Source: Flavobacteriales bacterium (GTDB lineage Bacteria > Bacteroidota > Bacteroidia > Flavobacteriales_F > PHOS-HE28). Taken from it: 64,000 bases of DNA. The notes under the pieces are model-generated. The model saw only the letters and a program-made list of their open reading frames with translations, did no database searches and was not told the origin of the DNA. This document shows positions 50,037 to 58,908 of the stretch, one piece after another (the first letter of the stretch is position 1; the number at the start of each line of letters is the position of its first letter). Both the position numbers and the translations under genes were made by a program. The stretch covers positions 1,364,001 to 1,428,000 of the forward strand of contig JADKHI010000001.1 in NCBI GenBank assembly GCA_016721825.1, read 5' to 3'.

Positions 50037-52115
50037 ATGAGCAAGGACCAACCCATAGCGAACACGATGGCGCCTTCCTTCCGGGAGGCAGGACGCGCAC
50101 TGGAGCAGATGGTCTACCATGCCGTGATGGAATTCGCGCCGTGGCCCATGGCCGAAGTGGAAGGCAACGCGCACGTGGTGCAGACTGTCAACCCCGCGTT
50201 CTGCGCACTGCTCGGGAAGGGCGAAGAAGAACTGATCGGCAAGCCCATCGCTCAACTCTTCAAAGAAGGCCACGCCACGCACGGGCTGTTGGACCGCGTG
50301 CAGGGTTCCGGCGAAGCGGCCACCTATGTGGAAACAGCGCGCAATACGCCAGGCCCCATCTATTGGTCATACACCTGCTGGCCGCTGCAAGCGAAGGATG
50401 TGCGCCATGTGGGGCTGATGATCCAAGTGACCGAGACCAGTACCGTGGATGAGCAGACCAAGGCGATCAACGAAGCATTGCTGATCAGTTCCGTGCAACA
50501 GCACGAGCTCACCGATGTGGCTGAACGGTTGAACGTGCAGTTGGTGAAGGAGATCGCTGAGCGTGAAGAGGCCCAGCAGTTGTTATCCAAGAACCACGAA
50601 ACTTTCGTCAACCTCATCGAGAACGCGCCCTTCGGCATGTACGTCGTGGATGCGGATTTCCGCATGTTCCAGATGAGCTCCGCTAGCGCGAAGGTCTTCG
50701 CGAATGCAAACCCCTTGATGGGGCGCGACTTCGGGGAGATCGTGCGCACGATCTGGCCCGACCCCTTTGCCAGCGAGATCATCGGGCGTTTCCGCCACAC
50801 TTTGGAAAGGGGCGCGCCCTATATCGAGCCCGGCGTTACCCAACCGCGCCTCGATATCGATGCGGTCGAATCCTACGACTGGAAGATCGAGCGCATCACT
50901 TTGCCGGATGGGGAATTCGGCGTGGTCTGCTATTTCTACGACATCACCGAGCGCAAGCAATTGGAACTGGAGTTGGAACAGACCGCGAAGGACCTTGCGG
51001 AAGTGGACCGGCGCAAGAGCGAATTCCTGGCCACGCTCGCGCATGAACTGCGCAATCCACTGGCTCCCTTGCGCAATGGTCTCGAACTGCTTTCCCTGTC
51101 GGATCCTGATCGCGCCACCTCCGAACAGGCGCATGGCATGATGCAACGGCAGTTGGACCAGATGGTTCGGCTGATCGACGACCTGATGGACCTGAGCCGC
51201 ATTTCGCGCGGAACGGTGGACCTGCGCATGCAACGCATGGACCTGCGCACCGCACTCGACCAAGCCGTGGAGGCGTGCAAGCCGTTGATCGAACGCCAGG
51301 ACCATACGCTCGTGCTCGACATTCCGGATGAACCGGTGATGGTGGAAGGTGATAGCACGCGGTTGACACAGGTCTTCAGCAACCTGCTGAACAACTCCGC
51401 CAAGTACACGGACAACGGTGGTTCCATCGCCGTGCGATTGGACGTGGAGCCGGACGGAGCGGTCGTGACCGTGGAGGACAATGGCATCGGCATCGCCCCC
51501 GACCAACTGGGCAAGGTCTTCGACATGTTCGCGCAAGTGGAGCGCACCAACGACCGTGTGCAGGGCGGCCTTGGCATCGGGCTCAACATCGTGAAACACT
51601 TGGTGAACATGCATGGCGGCAGCATCGCTGTGCGGTCCGATGGATTGGGCAAGGGCAGCACCTTCACCGTGTCATTGCCCTTGAGCGCGGAGCAGGAGAA
51701 GAAGTCGCCGGTGGTCAACGACGCGCTCAAGCCAAGGGCCATTGCCCCGAGGCGTATCCTCATCGTGGATGACAACGTGGATGCCGCAGCCATGATCGCC
51801 CTGTTGCTTGGGAAACTGGACCATGAAGTGCGCGTGGCGAACAACGGTGAAGAAGCACTGGAGGCAGGGGCCACCCTGAACCCCGATGTGGTGCTGATGG
51901 ACCTCGGCATGCCCGTGATGGATGGCTTCTCAGCGTGCCGCCTGATGCGCAAGACGCCTTGGGGTGCCAGGGCTTTGATCGTGGCACTGAGCGGCTGGGG
52001 GCAGGATGAGGACAGGGTGAAAAGCCTAGAGGCCGGCTTCGATCACCACCTGGTGAAGCCCATCGGTAGCGCAACATTGATCGACCTGATCGCTACCGCC
52101 AAGCGCCCACTCTAG
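50037..52115 (+). CDS. PAS-PAS hybrid histidine kinase with C-terminal receiver
   Basis: This is a 692-residue protein without membrane segments. Two PAS domains (about residues 25-140 and 190-305, separated by a coiled coil ELTDVAERLNVQLVKEIAERE) are followed by HisKA with the His at about 336 (FLATLAHELRNPLAPLRNG). HATPase comes next (NSAKYTDNGG, DNGIGI, LGIGLNIVK), then a receiver domain (ILIVDDNVDAAAM, Asp about 622 in VVLMDLGMPVMDG). It starts 21 bases after the KaiC-like gene, so it is probably the phospho-output partner of that ATPase. Confidence 0.93.
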   Translation: MSKDQPIANTMAPSFREAGRALEQMVYHAVMEFAPWPMAEVEGNAHVVQTVNPAFCALLGKGEEELIGKPIAQLFKEGHATHGLLDRVQGSGEAATYVETARNTPGPIYWSYTCWPLQAKDVRHVGLMIQVTETSTVDEQTKAINEALLISSVQQHELTDVAERLNVQLVKEIAEREEAQQLLSKNHETFVNLIENAPFGMYVVDADFRMFQMSSASAKVFANANPLMGRDFGEIVRTIWPDPFASEIIGRFRHTLERGAPYIEPGVTQPRLDIDAVESYDWKIERITLPDGEFGVVCYFYDITERKQLELELEQTAKDLAEVDRRKSEFLATLAHELRNPLAPLRNGLELLSLSDPDRATSEQAHGMMQRQLDQMVRLIDDLMDLSRISRGTVDLRMQRMDLRTALDQAVEACKPLIERQDHTLVLDIPDEPVMVEGDSTRLTQVFSNLLNNSAKYTDNGGSIAVRLDVEPDGAVVTVEDNGIGIAPDQLGKVFDMFAQVERTNDRVQGGLGIGLNIVKHLVNMHGGSIAVRSDGLGKGSTFTVSLPLSAEQEKKSPVVNDALKPRAIAPRRILIVDDNVDAAAMIALLLGKLDHEVRVANNGEEALEAGATLNPDVVLMDLGMPVMDGFSACRLMRKTPWGARALIVALSGWGQDEDRVKSLEAGFDHHLVKPIGSATLIDLIATAKRPL

Positions 52116-52337
52116 AACAACCCGACGTTCCGGTTCGACACAGGAGCAGCTGAGAAGGTCGCCCTCGGCCGGTAACTTCGAGCAAGGTGCATGACCTTCC
52201 GGTGAGCACGCTATGTGCCTTGCGCAACGCCAACGCAGATGTGGTGAGCGGGGACCGGGGTCATCCATGGCAAAGGGTGGATCGTGAGAAGTATCAGGTG
52301 ACCACGTTCCTATGCTGATACTGGATGTCCACCCTGC
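52116..52337. other. gap without a recognisable gene
   Basis: A 222-base stretch between the kinase gene and the convergent DUF4421 gene. No conserved frame, hairpin or repeat stands out. Confidence 0.4.
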
Positions 52338-53417
52338 TCAGGGGACCGGCAAAGGCGTGTTCTTCTTCAACCAACGCAGCCCACGATCCACCTGCTTCGG
52401 GCGATCCTTCAATCGCTTCGCCACCATCACGCGGAAGTTCCCGACATCCCACGCGTACCGGTCCTGTGTACCGAGCAGGTAAGCCACGCGTTCCTGGTTG
52501 AAGAGCACCCCGGCGTAGTAGTAACGGCTGTTGTAGCCAATGCCACCGCGCAGCTGCGCATGCCAGCCCGGTCCAATGTCCGTGCGGGTGTGCGATCCAT
52601 CGGGTTCGGAGAACTTGACACGCTGAACGCTGGGGCCCGCACCCAAGGCACCGCTGAGCGTAAGGAACCAATGGCGCTTGTACACGAATGTGTGGACGTA
52701 GCCGCCCATGGCACCTAGGTCGAACAGCGTTCCTCGAGTAAGCCCGGACGCTGCGCTGAACTGCTGCTGCAGGGCACCGGGGATCACCGCCGAATCCGCG
52801 CTCAGCACGTAGCAGGTGCCGTAGCCGCCATAGAGCCAGCTTCCCTTCGTGCGCTGCTGCCACGCATCCTGGTTGAAGGTGGCGCGGTAGCTGAAGTGCT
52901 CGTAGTCCACGATGCGCAAGGTGCTGACACCGATGTTGAACTGCACCAGGTCCGAGCGGTAGGGATAGGCGGTCGGCTGCGACCAACCGAGCTGTTCCAA
53001 TGCGTGTGATGTGATGTGGTAGCCTTTGAACACCTGCAGGAAGAGGTTGCTCGACCGCTTGTTGGTGTGCAGATTGGCCTGCGCGTCGAGGTATCGCGTG
53101 CGCCCCTTCTCCTCCACATCGCTGGGCACGAAAGGCATGGGCAATCCGATGTTCAACGTGAGGCGCCGGTAGCTCATGCCCACCCCGATGTTGTAGTGCC
53201 CGTTCGGCTGATAGCGCAGATCGGTGCTCGCCTCATTCGCACGGATCACAAGGCTGTTGAACTTAGTGCTCACGTACAAGCGCACCGTAGGGCGGTTGGA
53301 GAAGTCGCGAACGTACAAGCTGTCCAACGCGCGTTGTGCCCGTGAGGTGCCCTGCGCGATAACGACAGAGCACGTGGCGCACAAGGCGAGGCAGAGGAGG
53401 GACCGCTGTAGGGGCAT
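52338..53417 (-). CDS. DUF4421 outer-membrane-type protein
   Basis: This is a 359-residue exported protein with a signal peptide (LLCLALCATCSVVIAQG). The phrase NRPTVRLYVSTKFNSLVIRANEASTDLRYQPNGHYNIGVGMSYRRLTLNIGLPMPF is the signature of DUF4421, a Bacteroidota family with a predicted beta-barrel. Later strands (FLQVFKGYHI, YSYRATFNQ-like, GGIGYNSRYYYAGVLFNQERVAYL) agree. Function unknown. The start is the ATG at 53417; a frame running to 53999 is not homologous. It ends in the gap before the KaiC-linked kinase gene. Confidence 0.88.
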   Translation of the reverse strand: MPLQRSLLCLALCATCSVVIAQGTSRAQRALDSLYVRDFSNRPTVRLYVSTKFNSLVIRANEASTDLRYQPNGHYNIGVGMSYRRLTLNIGLPMPFVPSDVEEKGRTRYLDAQANLHTNKRSSNLFLQVFKGYHITSHALEQLGWSQPTAYPYRSDLVQFNIGVSTLRIVDYEHFSYRATFNQDAWQQRTKGSWLYGGYGTCYVLSADSAVIPGALQQQFSAASGLTRGTLFDLGAMGGYVHTFVYKRHWFLTLSGALGAGPSVQRVKFSEPDGSHTRTDIGPGWHAQLRGGIGYNSRYYYAGVLFNQERVAYLLGTQDRYAWDVGNFRVMVAKRLKDRPKQVDRGLRWLKKNTPLPVP

Positions 53418-53554
53418 CACGAATAACAATACACGGAAAGCAAAGCGTGCCAAGCCATGAGCCCGGCTACTGTATGCGCATTGCCAACAACGAAGACCCT
53501 CTGGTCCTCGCTTCATGCCCTTCGGCCCATGAACGTGCCCGGTCGAGCGAACGC

Positions 53555-53716
53555 TCAGACGCTCTTCCTTCCGAACACCAACCGGTATACGAGCATGATC
53601 ACGGCAAGCACGAGCAGCACATGGATCAGGCTGCCCACCATGGTGCCAAAACCGATGTAGCCGATGAGCCATCCCACGACGAGGAGTACGATGATGATGT
53701 TGAGCAAGTTGTTCAT
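53555..53716 (-). CDS. lmo0937-family small membrane protein, copy 2
   Basis: This is a 53-residue protein, MNNLLNIIIVLLVVGWLIGY with FGTMVGSLIHVLLVLAVIMLVYRLVFGRKSV after it, differing from the copy at 47498 at only about nine places. Two membrane helices and a basic tail are seen. It stands alone, followed by the DUF4421 gene on the same strand 137 bases later. The upstream DNA (53745-53850) also matches copy 1, so gene and control region were duplicated together. Confidence 0.85.
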   Translation of the reverse strand: MNNLLNIIIVLLVVGWLIGYIGFGTMVGSLIHVLLVLAVIMLVYRLVFGRKSV

Positions 53717-53744
53717 GACGATCAAGTGTTCTGATCGCATAGGT

Positions 53745-53759
53745 CCAGCCATCGTGCCA
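53745..53759 (-). promoter_or_regulatory. -24/-12-like promoter of lmo0937 copy 2
   Basis: The reverse strand reads TGGCACGATGGCTGG; flanking TTC and the first 14 bases are shared with 47692-47706. The transcript would start about 17 bases before the start at 53716. Confidence 0.55.
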
Positions 53760-53834
53760 GAACATCTTCCCCAAGGTATTCTCGACTCGCTGACAGAACG
53801 TTGGAGCTTCGATCGGGGTGTTGGCGCCCGATGT

Positions 53835-53850
53835 GGGGAGAACCTTCCCG
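53835..53850. promoter_or_regulatory. activator-site palindrome, copy D
   Basis: GGGGAG-AACC-TTCCCG: four paired positions plus a wobble. Centre 83 bases from the -24 element of lmo0937 copy 2. Confidence 0.55.
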
Positions 53851-53932
53851 GTAGCCGGTCGACCTAGCTGCTTGAAGTGAACGGGCATTACTGCGGCAAC
53901 GCTTCTGCGCCCAGCACGTCTTGGGAACGAAC

Positions 53933-53940
53933 TACCTTCA
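53933..53940 (+). promoter_or_regulatory. -7-box-like motif for the large T9SS gene
   Basis: TACCTTCA is a near match to TAnnTTTG, 5 bases before the ATG at 53945. Confidence 0.3.
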
Positions 53941-53944
53941 AGCC

Positions 53945-56821
53945 ATGCGACCCCGAAACCTGCTCTGCACGCTGGCGCTGTTCGCTGCGGTACTGGCATC
54001 CGCCCAATCCACCTTCATTCGGAACTACGAGGTCGCCAATGGCTTCGTACTGAAGGGTTCCGGTTCATTGCCTGACGGCTCGCTTGTGCTCGCTGGGAAT
54101 TCGGGACCGCGAGGGGTGTTGCTTTCGCTTGACCGCGACGGCAATGTGAAGTGGGAGCGGCAATACACCTCGTTGGGAGTGAACTTCGCCGGAACGTACA
54201 TCGGCGAAGCGTACGACCAGCAATACTTCAACGATGTGGTGCTGAACGCAAGCGGTGATCTTTTTGTGGTCGGCTCAGCTAACGATACGATCCTCTATCC
54301 TGCTGGTCCCATCGTGCTCATGGCCTCGTTCGACAGTCTAGGCGACCCGCAGTGGGCGCGCTCAATTATCTCCACATACCGAGCAGACCTCACACATGTC
54401 AGTCTTTTCGACCCGAACACGGTACTTGTTTGTGGCTGGATGCACTATCTAATGAGCGGCGTGGCCAATCTCTTGACAATAGACTTCGGTTCCGATTGGG
54501 TGCGTAACTACTATACCTATTCGGACCTGGGTTATATGGAGGCATCCAATTCAGTACGCTCGGCTGACGGCGGTGTTCTCCTCTCCATTTCAAGTGACGG
54601 TTACAATACCGGACTTCAGAAACTCAACGATACACTTGCCCTGACATGGGAATCATGCTGGCCAGCTGGCTCCTTCGCACCCATGGCCATCGGTGGAACG
54701 GTCAGCGGGTGTACGGTCGCAGCGGGCGGACAGGGCGTGATCCGCTTTGACCCCTCCGGTGCACAGCTCTGGGGAATGTCCATTAGCTCAACACCTCCTG
54801 GGGCACTGAATGATCTGGCGATCCGCCCCAACGGGAATATCGTCCTGCTTGGCACTACCGACCTTCCTGATCGCTACGCCTACTTGGTGGAACTGGATAG
54901 CACTGGCACTGTGCAATGGAGCGCTCGCTATGGAGCAACTGGTGATACTGTCACAATGCAGGACCTGCATCTGTTGGCGGATGGCACGCTGCGCTTGATC
55001 GGAACTTCCGGTTCCAATAGTGAGCCGACCGTGATCGCGGTCGATCACCTGGGGATGCTCGGTGCCTGTTCGTTCCCAACACCTGCATTGTCGTTCAGCG
55101 CGTTCAACCCGACCTCCGTACCATGCGGCAGTAGCTACCTGGATGAATGGGCATCTACTGTTCGCCATGAAGAGCTCGCCACCACCGGCTACGTCACGAG
55201 CCCCGTCGCTTGTGCGGGCACTTCCGCAGCCTATCAAGCCACCGGTCATTGCTTCATCGACCTGGATAACAATGGCACAAGCGACATTTCAGATCCAGCT
55301 GTACCCTTCGTTCAGGTCTCGTCCTTGCCTTCAACGGGTACTGTGTTCACTCTACAGGACGGTGATTACCTCTTCACACCCACGGACAGCGGAACCTTCA
55401 CGCTGACCGGTGCATCGCCAGGACCTTGGTGGCAACTGAGCTCAGACTCGGCCAGCTATATGGTGACGCTCAACACCCTCACTCCTTCGGCTGATACGCT
55501 CGACTTCGGTTGGGCTCCCCTGATCGACACCACGGTGGTTGATGCTTCCGTGGTTTCATGGCCCCTGAGCTGCATGGGATACCTTCAGCAATGGGTGACC
55601 TTGCTCAACCAAGGCACCACGCGGCCGAACCTTGTGGTCTCTCTTACACTGGATACGCTCCTCACCTTCGCCTCTGCGACACCCGCACCGGATTCCGTCG
55701 TAGGACAAACGCTTTACTGGCACGTGGACAGCCTGGCCCTTTTCAGCGACTGGCAGGCCTTGCTGGCCGTAATTCCGCCCGGGGTGCTCTTCGTTGGCGA
55801 TACCGCTCATAGCGTGCTACAGATCTCTGAGATCGATGGCTTAGGCAACGTGAACGCCGTTCCCTCATACACGTGGGAGAGCATCATCACCTGTGCCTAC
55901 GATCCGAACGACAAGCAAGTTGAGCCGAAGGGCGCAGGCACATGGGGCGGTATAGATGCTACTACCGAATGGCTCACCTACAACGTCCGCTTTCAGAACA
56001 CGGGCAACGACACCGCGCAGACCGTTGTGATCGAGGATGACCTCAGTGGTGCTTTGCAATGGAACACGGTACAAGTGCTTGCAGCATCGCACGCGCTCAC
56101 CGCCGTGTCGATCAACACCTCCGGCAAGTCGGCGTTCCGGTTCGACGACATCTGGCTACCTGACAGCAATGTGAATGAACCTGCAAGCCATGGCTTCGTA
56201 CGCTTCCGCGTGAAACCGCAGTCCGGGCTTTCGCACCTCACCGCCATCGACAACAATGCGGGCATCTTCTTCGACCTGAACCCGCCGGTGATCACCAACA
56301 CGGTGCGCAACACGATCATTGACTGCAACGGCATCAGCTGGCAGGCCACCGCGATCAATGATCTCAGTGGCCTGTATGCCTATTCGTTCTTCATGGACAC
56401 GATGTTCTACACCTACCAGTGGCAACTGAACAATGTGCCTATCCCCGGTGCCACGCAATCCTTCCTGGAACCGCAGCTGAACGGAGACTACATGGTCGTG
56501 ATGACGGATGCTTACGGATGTTCATCCACCAGCCCCCCCATAACGATCATTTCCACGAGCATCCCCTCCACGCCTTCCAACGGCATGCGCGTATTGCCGA
56601 ACCCGATCACGGACCAGGCCTTGATCACCTTCGAACAAACCCTGCCCGCTGCGGCCATCGTGCAGATCATGGATGCGCAAGGCCGCGTAGTGCGGACATT
56701 GACCAGCACGGGCTCCACCACCCTCGTGCTTGAACGACGCGGGCTCACGAGCGGCGTGTATGTGCTCCGCATCACTGATGAAGGCACGGCGATCGGTGCA
56801 GCGCGCTTCGTGGTGGAGTGA
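53945..56821 (+). CDS. large secreted T9SS type A sorting-domain protein
   Basis: This is a 958-residue surface protein. A signal peptide (residues 1-21, ending SAQ) is followed by about 400 residues with blade-like repeats (LPDGSLVLAGNSGP, LASGDLFVVGSAND-like, IRPNGNIVLLGTTD, LADGTLRLIGTSGS), i.e. a beta-propeller-like region. Next is an Ig-like part, and near residues 650-790 a conserved module (CAYDPNDKQVEPKGAG...EWLTYNVRFQNTGNDTAQTVVIEDDL). The C-terminus (RVLPNPITDQALITFE...LTSGVYVLRI) is a T9SS type A sorting domain. Its binding target is unknown. It ends next to the lepA fragment. Confidence 0.87.
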   Translation: MRPRNLLCTLALFAAVLASAQSTFIRNYEVANGFVLKGSGSLPDGSLVLAGNSGPRGVLLSLDRDGNVKWERQYTSLGVNFAGTYIGEAYDQQYFNDVVLNASGDLFVVGSANDTILYPAGPIVLMASFDSLGDPQWARSIISTYRADLTHVSLFDPNTVLVCGWMHYLMSGVANLLTIDFGSDWVRNYYTYSDLGYMEASNSVRSADGGVLLSISSDGYNTGLQKLNDTLALTWESCWPAGSFAPMAIGGTVSGCTVAAGGQGVIRFDPSGAQLWGMSISSTPPGALNDLAIRPNGNIVLLGTTDLPDRYAYLVELDSTGTVQWSARYGATGDTVTMQDLHLLADGTLRLIGTSGSNSEPTVIAVDHLGMLGACSFPTPALSFSAFNPTSVPCGSSYLDEWASTVRHEELATTGYVTSPVACAGTSAAYQATGHCFIDLDNNGTSDISDPAVPFVQVSSLPSTGTVFTLQDGDYLFTPTDSGTFTLTGASPGPWWQLSSDSASYMVTLNTLTPSADTLDFGWAPLIDTTVVDASVVSWPLSCMGYLQQWVTLLNQGTTRPNLVVSLTLDTLLTFASATPAPDSVVGQTLYWHVDSLALFSDWQALLAVIPPGVLFVGDTAHSVLQISEIDGLGNVNAVPSYTWESIITCAYDPNDKQVEPKGAGTWGGIDATTEWLTYNVRFQNTGNDTAQTVVIEDDLSGALQWNTVQVLAASHALTAVSINTSGKSAFRFDDIWLPDSNVNEPASHGFVRFRVKPQSGLSHLTAIDNNAGIFFDLNPPVITNTVRNTIIDCNGISWQATAINDLSGLYAYSFFMDTMFYTYQWQLNNVPIPGATQSFLEPQLNGDYMVVMTDAYGCSSTSPPITIISTSIPSTPSNGMRVLPNPITDQALITFEQTLPAAAIVQIMDAQGRVVRTLTSTGSTTLVLERRGLTSGVYVLRITDEGTAIGAARFVVE

Positions 56822-56893
56822 TCAATCCAACTTCAACACCGCCAGGAAGGCCTCCTGCGGTATCTCGACAGAGCCTACGGAACGCATCCGCTT
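56822..56893 (-). pseudogene. fragment of a second lepA 3' end
   Basis: The reverse strand encodes the last 23 residues of LepA (KRMRSVGSVEIPQEAFLAVL then KLD) and a stop. The protein sequence is identical to the end of the intact gene, yet several codons differ silently, e.g. CGG for CGC and GTA for GTG. Upstream of the match is unrelated DNA with a CCCGC-TTT-GCGGG hairpin. There is no start or upstream part. This looks like the remnant of a recombination that left a diverged lepA tail behind. It begins one base after the T9SS gene stop. Confidence 0.8.
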
Positions 56894-56932
56894 TCCCGCT
56901 TTGCGGGACTTCGCTGCGCTCAGCTTCCCCGA

Positions 56933-58720
56933 TCAATCAAGCTTCAACACGGCGAGGAACGCTTCCTGCGGGATCTCTACGCTACCCACGGAGCGCATGC
57001 GCTTTTTGCCCTCCTTCTGCTTTTCCAGCAGCTTGCGCTTGCGGCTGATGTCACCACCGTAGCACTTGGCGGTCACATCCTTGCGGAGGGCCTTCACCGT
57101 TTCGCGCGCCACGATCTTGACGCCAATGGCGGCTTGGATGGGGATGTCGAATTGCTGGCGGGGCAGTAGTTCCTTCAACTTGCTGCACATCTTCTTGCCG
57201 AGCTCGTGCGCGTGGTCGCGGTGGATGAGCGCGCTGAGCGCATCGACCTTCTCGGCGTTGAGCAGGATATCGAGCTTGATGAGGTCGCTTTCCTTGAAGC
57301 CGATGGGATGGTAGTCGAAGCTGGCGTAGCCGCGCGAGATCGATTTCAGCTTGTCGAAGAAGTCGAACACCACTTCGCCGAGGGGCAGCTCAAAGCTCAG
57401 TTCCACGCGGTCGGTGGTGAGGTAGTTCTGGCCGATGAGGTTGCCGCGCTTCTCGATGCAGAGCGTCATGATCGCACCGGTGTATTCTGCCTTGGTGATG
57501 ATCTGCGCCTTGATGTACGGCTCTTCGATATGATCGATGTGCATGACCTCGGGCAGCTCGCTCGGGTTGTTCACGTTGATCACATCGCCGTTGGTCTTGG
57601 TGACGATATAGCCCACGTTGGGCACGGTGGTGATCACCGTCATGTTGAACTCGCGCTCCAGGCGTTCCTGGATGATCTCCATGTGCAACAGCCCAAGGAA
57701 CCCGCAGCGGAAACCGAAGCCCAGCGCAGCGCTGCTCTCGGGCGTCCATGTGAGGCTGGCGTCGTTGAGCTTAAGCTTCTCCATGGCATCGCGGAGCTCC
57801 TCATACTCGTCGGTGTCCACGGGGAAGATGCCGGCCCATACCATGGGCTTCACGTCCTCAAAGCCATCGATACCGGTCAGGCAGGGCCGGTCCACGTGCG
57901 TGATGGTGTCACCGACCTTCACCTCGCTGGCGGTCTTGATGCCGCTGATGATGTAGCCCACGTCGCCTGCGCTCAGCACGGGCTTGGGCAGCAGGTCCAT
58001 CTTCAGCACACCCACCTCATCGGCCGCATAGGTCACGCCGGTGTTGAAGAACTTCACCTTGTCCCCCTTCTTCAGGGTGCCGTTCATCACGCGGTAGTAG
58101 GCGATGATGCCGCGGAAGCTGTTGAAGACACTGTCGAAGATGAGCGCTTGCAGCGGTGCGTTCGGGTCGCCCTTGGGTGCGGGCATGCGGTCCACGATAG
58201 CCTCCAGGATCTTGTCCACGCCCAAGCCGGTCTTGCCGCTGGCGGCCATGATCTCTTCCCGACGGCAGCCTAGCAGGTCCACGATCTGGTCCTTCACCTC
58301 CTCGGGGTTGGCGCTGGGAAGGTCCATCTTATTGAGGATGGGGATGATCTCCAGGTCGTGCTCCAGTGCGAGGTAGAGGTTGCTGATGGTCTGCGCCTGG
58401 ATCCCCTGGGTGGCGTCCACGATCAGCAAGGCGCCTTCGCAGGCGGCGATGGAACGGCTCACCTCGTAGCTGAAGTCCACGTGGCCCGGCGTATCGATCA
58501 AGTTCAGCTTCCAGAGCTGGCCCTTATAGGTGTAATCCATCTGGATCGCCTTGCTCTTGATCGTGATGCCGCGCTCACGCTCCAGGTCCATGTCATCCAG
58601 GTTCTGGGCCTGCATGTCGCGGTCGGCGATGGTGCCGGTCATGTGCAACAAGCGGTCGGCCAGGGTGCTCTTGCCATGGTCAATGTGGGCGATGATGCAG
58701 AAGTTGCGGATGTGTTCCAT
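56933..58720 (-). CDS. lepA: elongation factor 4 (LepA)
   Basis: LepA is a ribosomal GTPase that resembles EF-G and promotes back-translocation or aids initiation and assembly. The 595-residue product shows the G motifs AHIDHGKSTLADRLL, DTPGHVDFSYEVSRS and NKMDLP, and the family C-terminal domain ending RMRSVGSVEIPQEAFLAVLK, which is diagnostic. The length is normal. A perfect TACCTTTG box precedes it. A partial copy of its 3' end lies just downstream (56822-56893). Confidence 0.98.
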   Translation of the reverse strand: MEHIRNFCIIAHIDHGKSTLADRLLHMTGTIADRDMQAQNLDDMDLERERGITIKSKAIQMDYTYKGQLWKLNLIDTPGHVDFSYEVSRSIAACEGALLIVDATQGIQAQTISNLYLALEHDLEIIPILNKMDLPSANPEEVKDQIVDLLGCRREEIMAASGKTGLGVDKILEAIVDRMPAPKGDPNAPLQALIFDSVFNSFRGIIAYYRVMNGTLKKGDKVKFFNTGVTYAADEVGVLKMDLLPKPVLSAGDVGYIISGIKTASEVKVGDTITHVDRPCLTGIDGFEDVKPMVWAGIFPVDTDEYEELRDAMEKLKLNDASLTWTPESSAALGFGFRCGFLGLLHMEIIQERLEREFNMTVITTVPNVGYIVTKTNGDVINVNNPSELPEVMHIDHIEEPYIKAQIITKAEYTGAIMTLCIEKRGNLIGQNYLTTDRVELSFELPLGEVVFDFFDKLKSISRGYASFDYHPIGFKESDLIKLDILLNAEKVDALSALIHRDHAHELGKKMCSKLKELLPRQQFDIPIQAAIGVKIVARETVKALRKDVTAKCYGGDISRKRKLLEKQKEGKKRMRSVGSVEIPQEAFLAVLKLD

Positions 58721-58771
58721 GGAGGTCGCTGAAGATCCTGAGGGTCAGGGGAAAAGACCGATCAAAGCGCG

Positions 58772-58779
58772 CAAAGGTA
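58772..58779 (-). promoter_or_regulatory. Bacteroidota -7 box for lepA
   Basis: The reverse strand reads TACCTTTG, a perfect match, 51 bases before the lepA start at 58720. Confidence 0.55.
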
Positions 58780-58846
58780 GCCATCGGAAGGGTGCGGACC
58801 GGCCAGGAAGGTGCCGGACACGTTGCTCCGGACCTCTCGGCAGCCG

Positions 58847-58854
58847 TAAATTCA
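58847..58854 (+). promoter_or_regulatory. -7-box-like motif before the ECF gene
   Basis: TAAATTCA lies 54 bases before the ATG at 58909; two mismatches from TAnnTTTG. Confidence 0.25.
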
Positions 58855-58908
58855 CGGGGTTCCAGGCAACCTTTCAGCCTCCCATTCCATCATCATACCC
58901 GGAACGCC

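Noticed and set aside
52195..52275. GGGGACCGGGGTC sequence as a further palindrome copy
   Set aside because: The arms do not pair in the 6-4-6 layout of the others.
52338..53999. Extended reverse frame of 553 codons including DUF4421
   Set aside because: The part upstream of 53417 covers the second lmo0937-like gene and its promoter; homology starts at the signal peptide at 53417.
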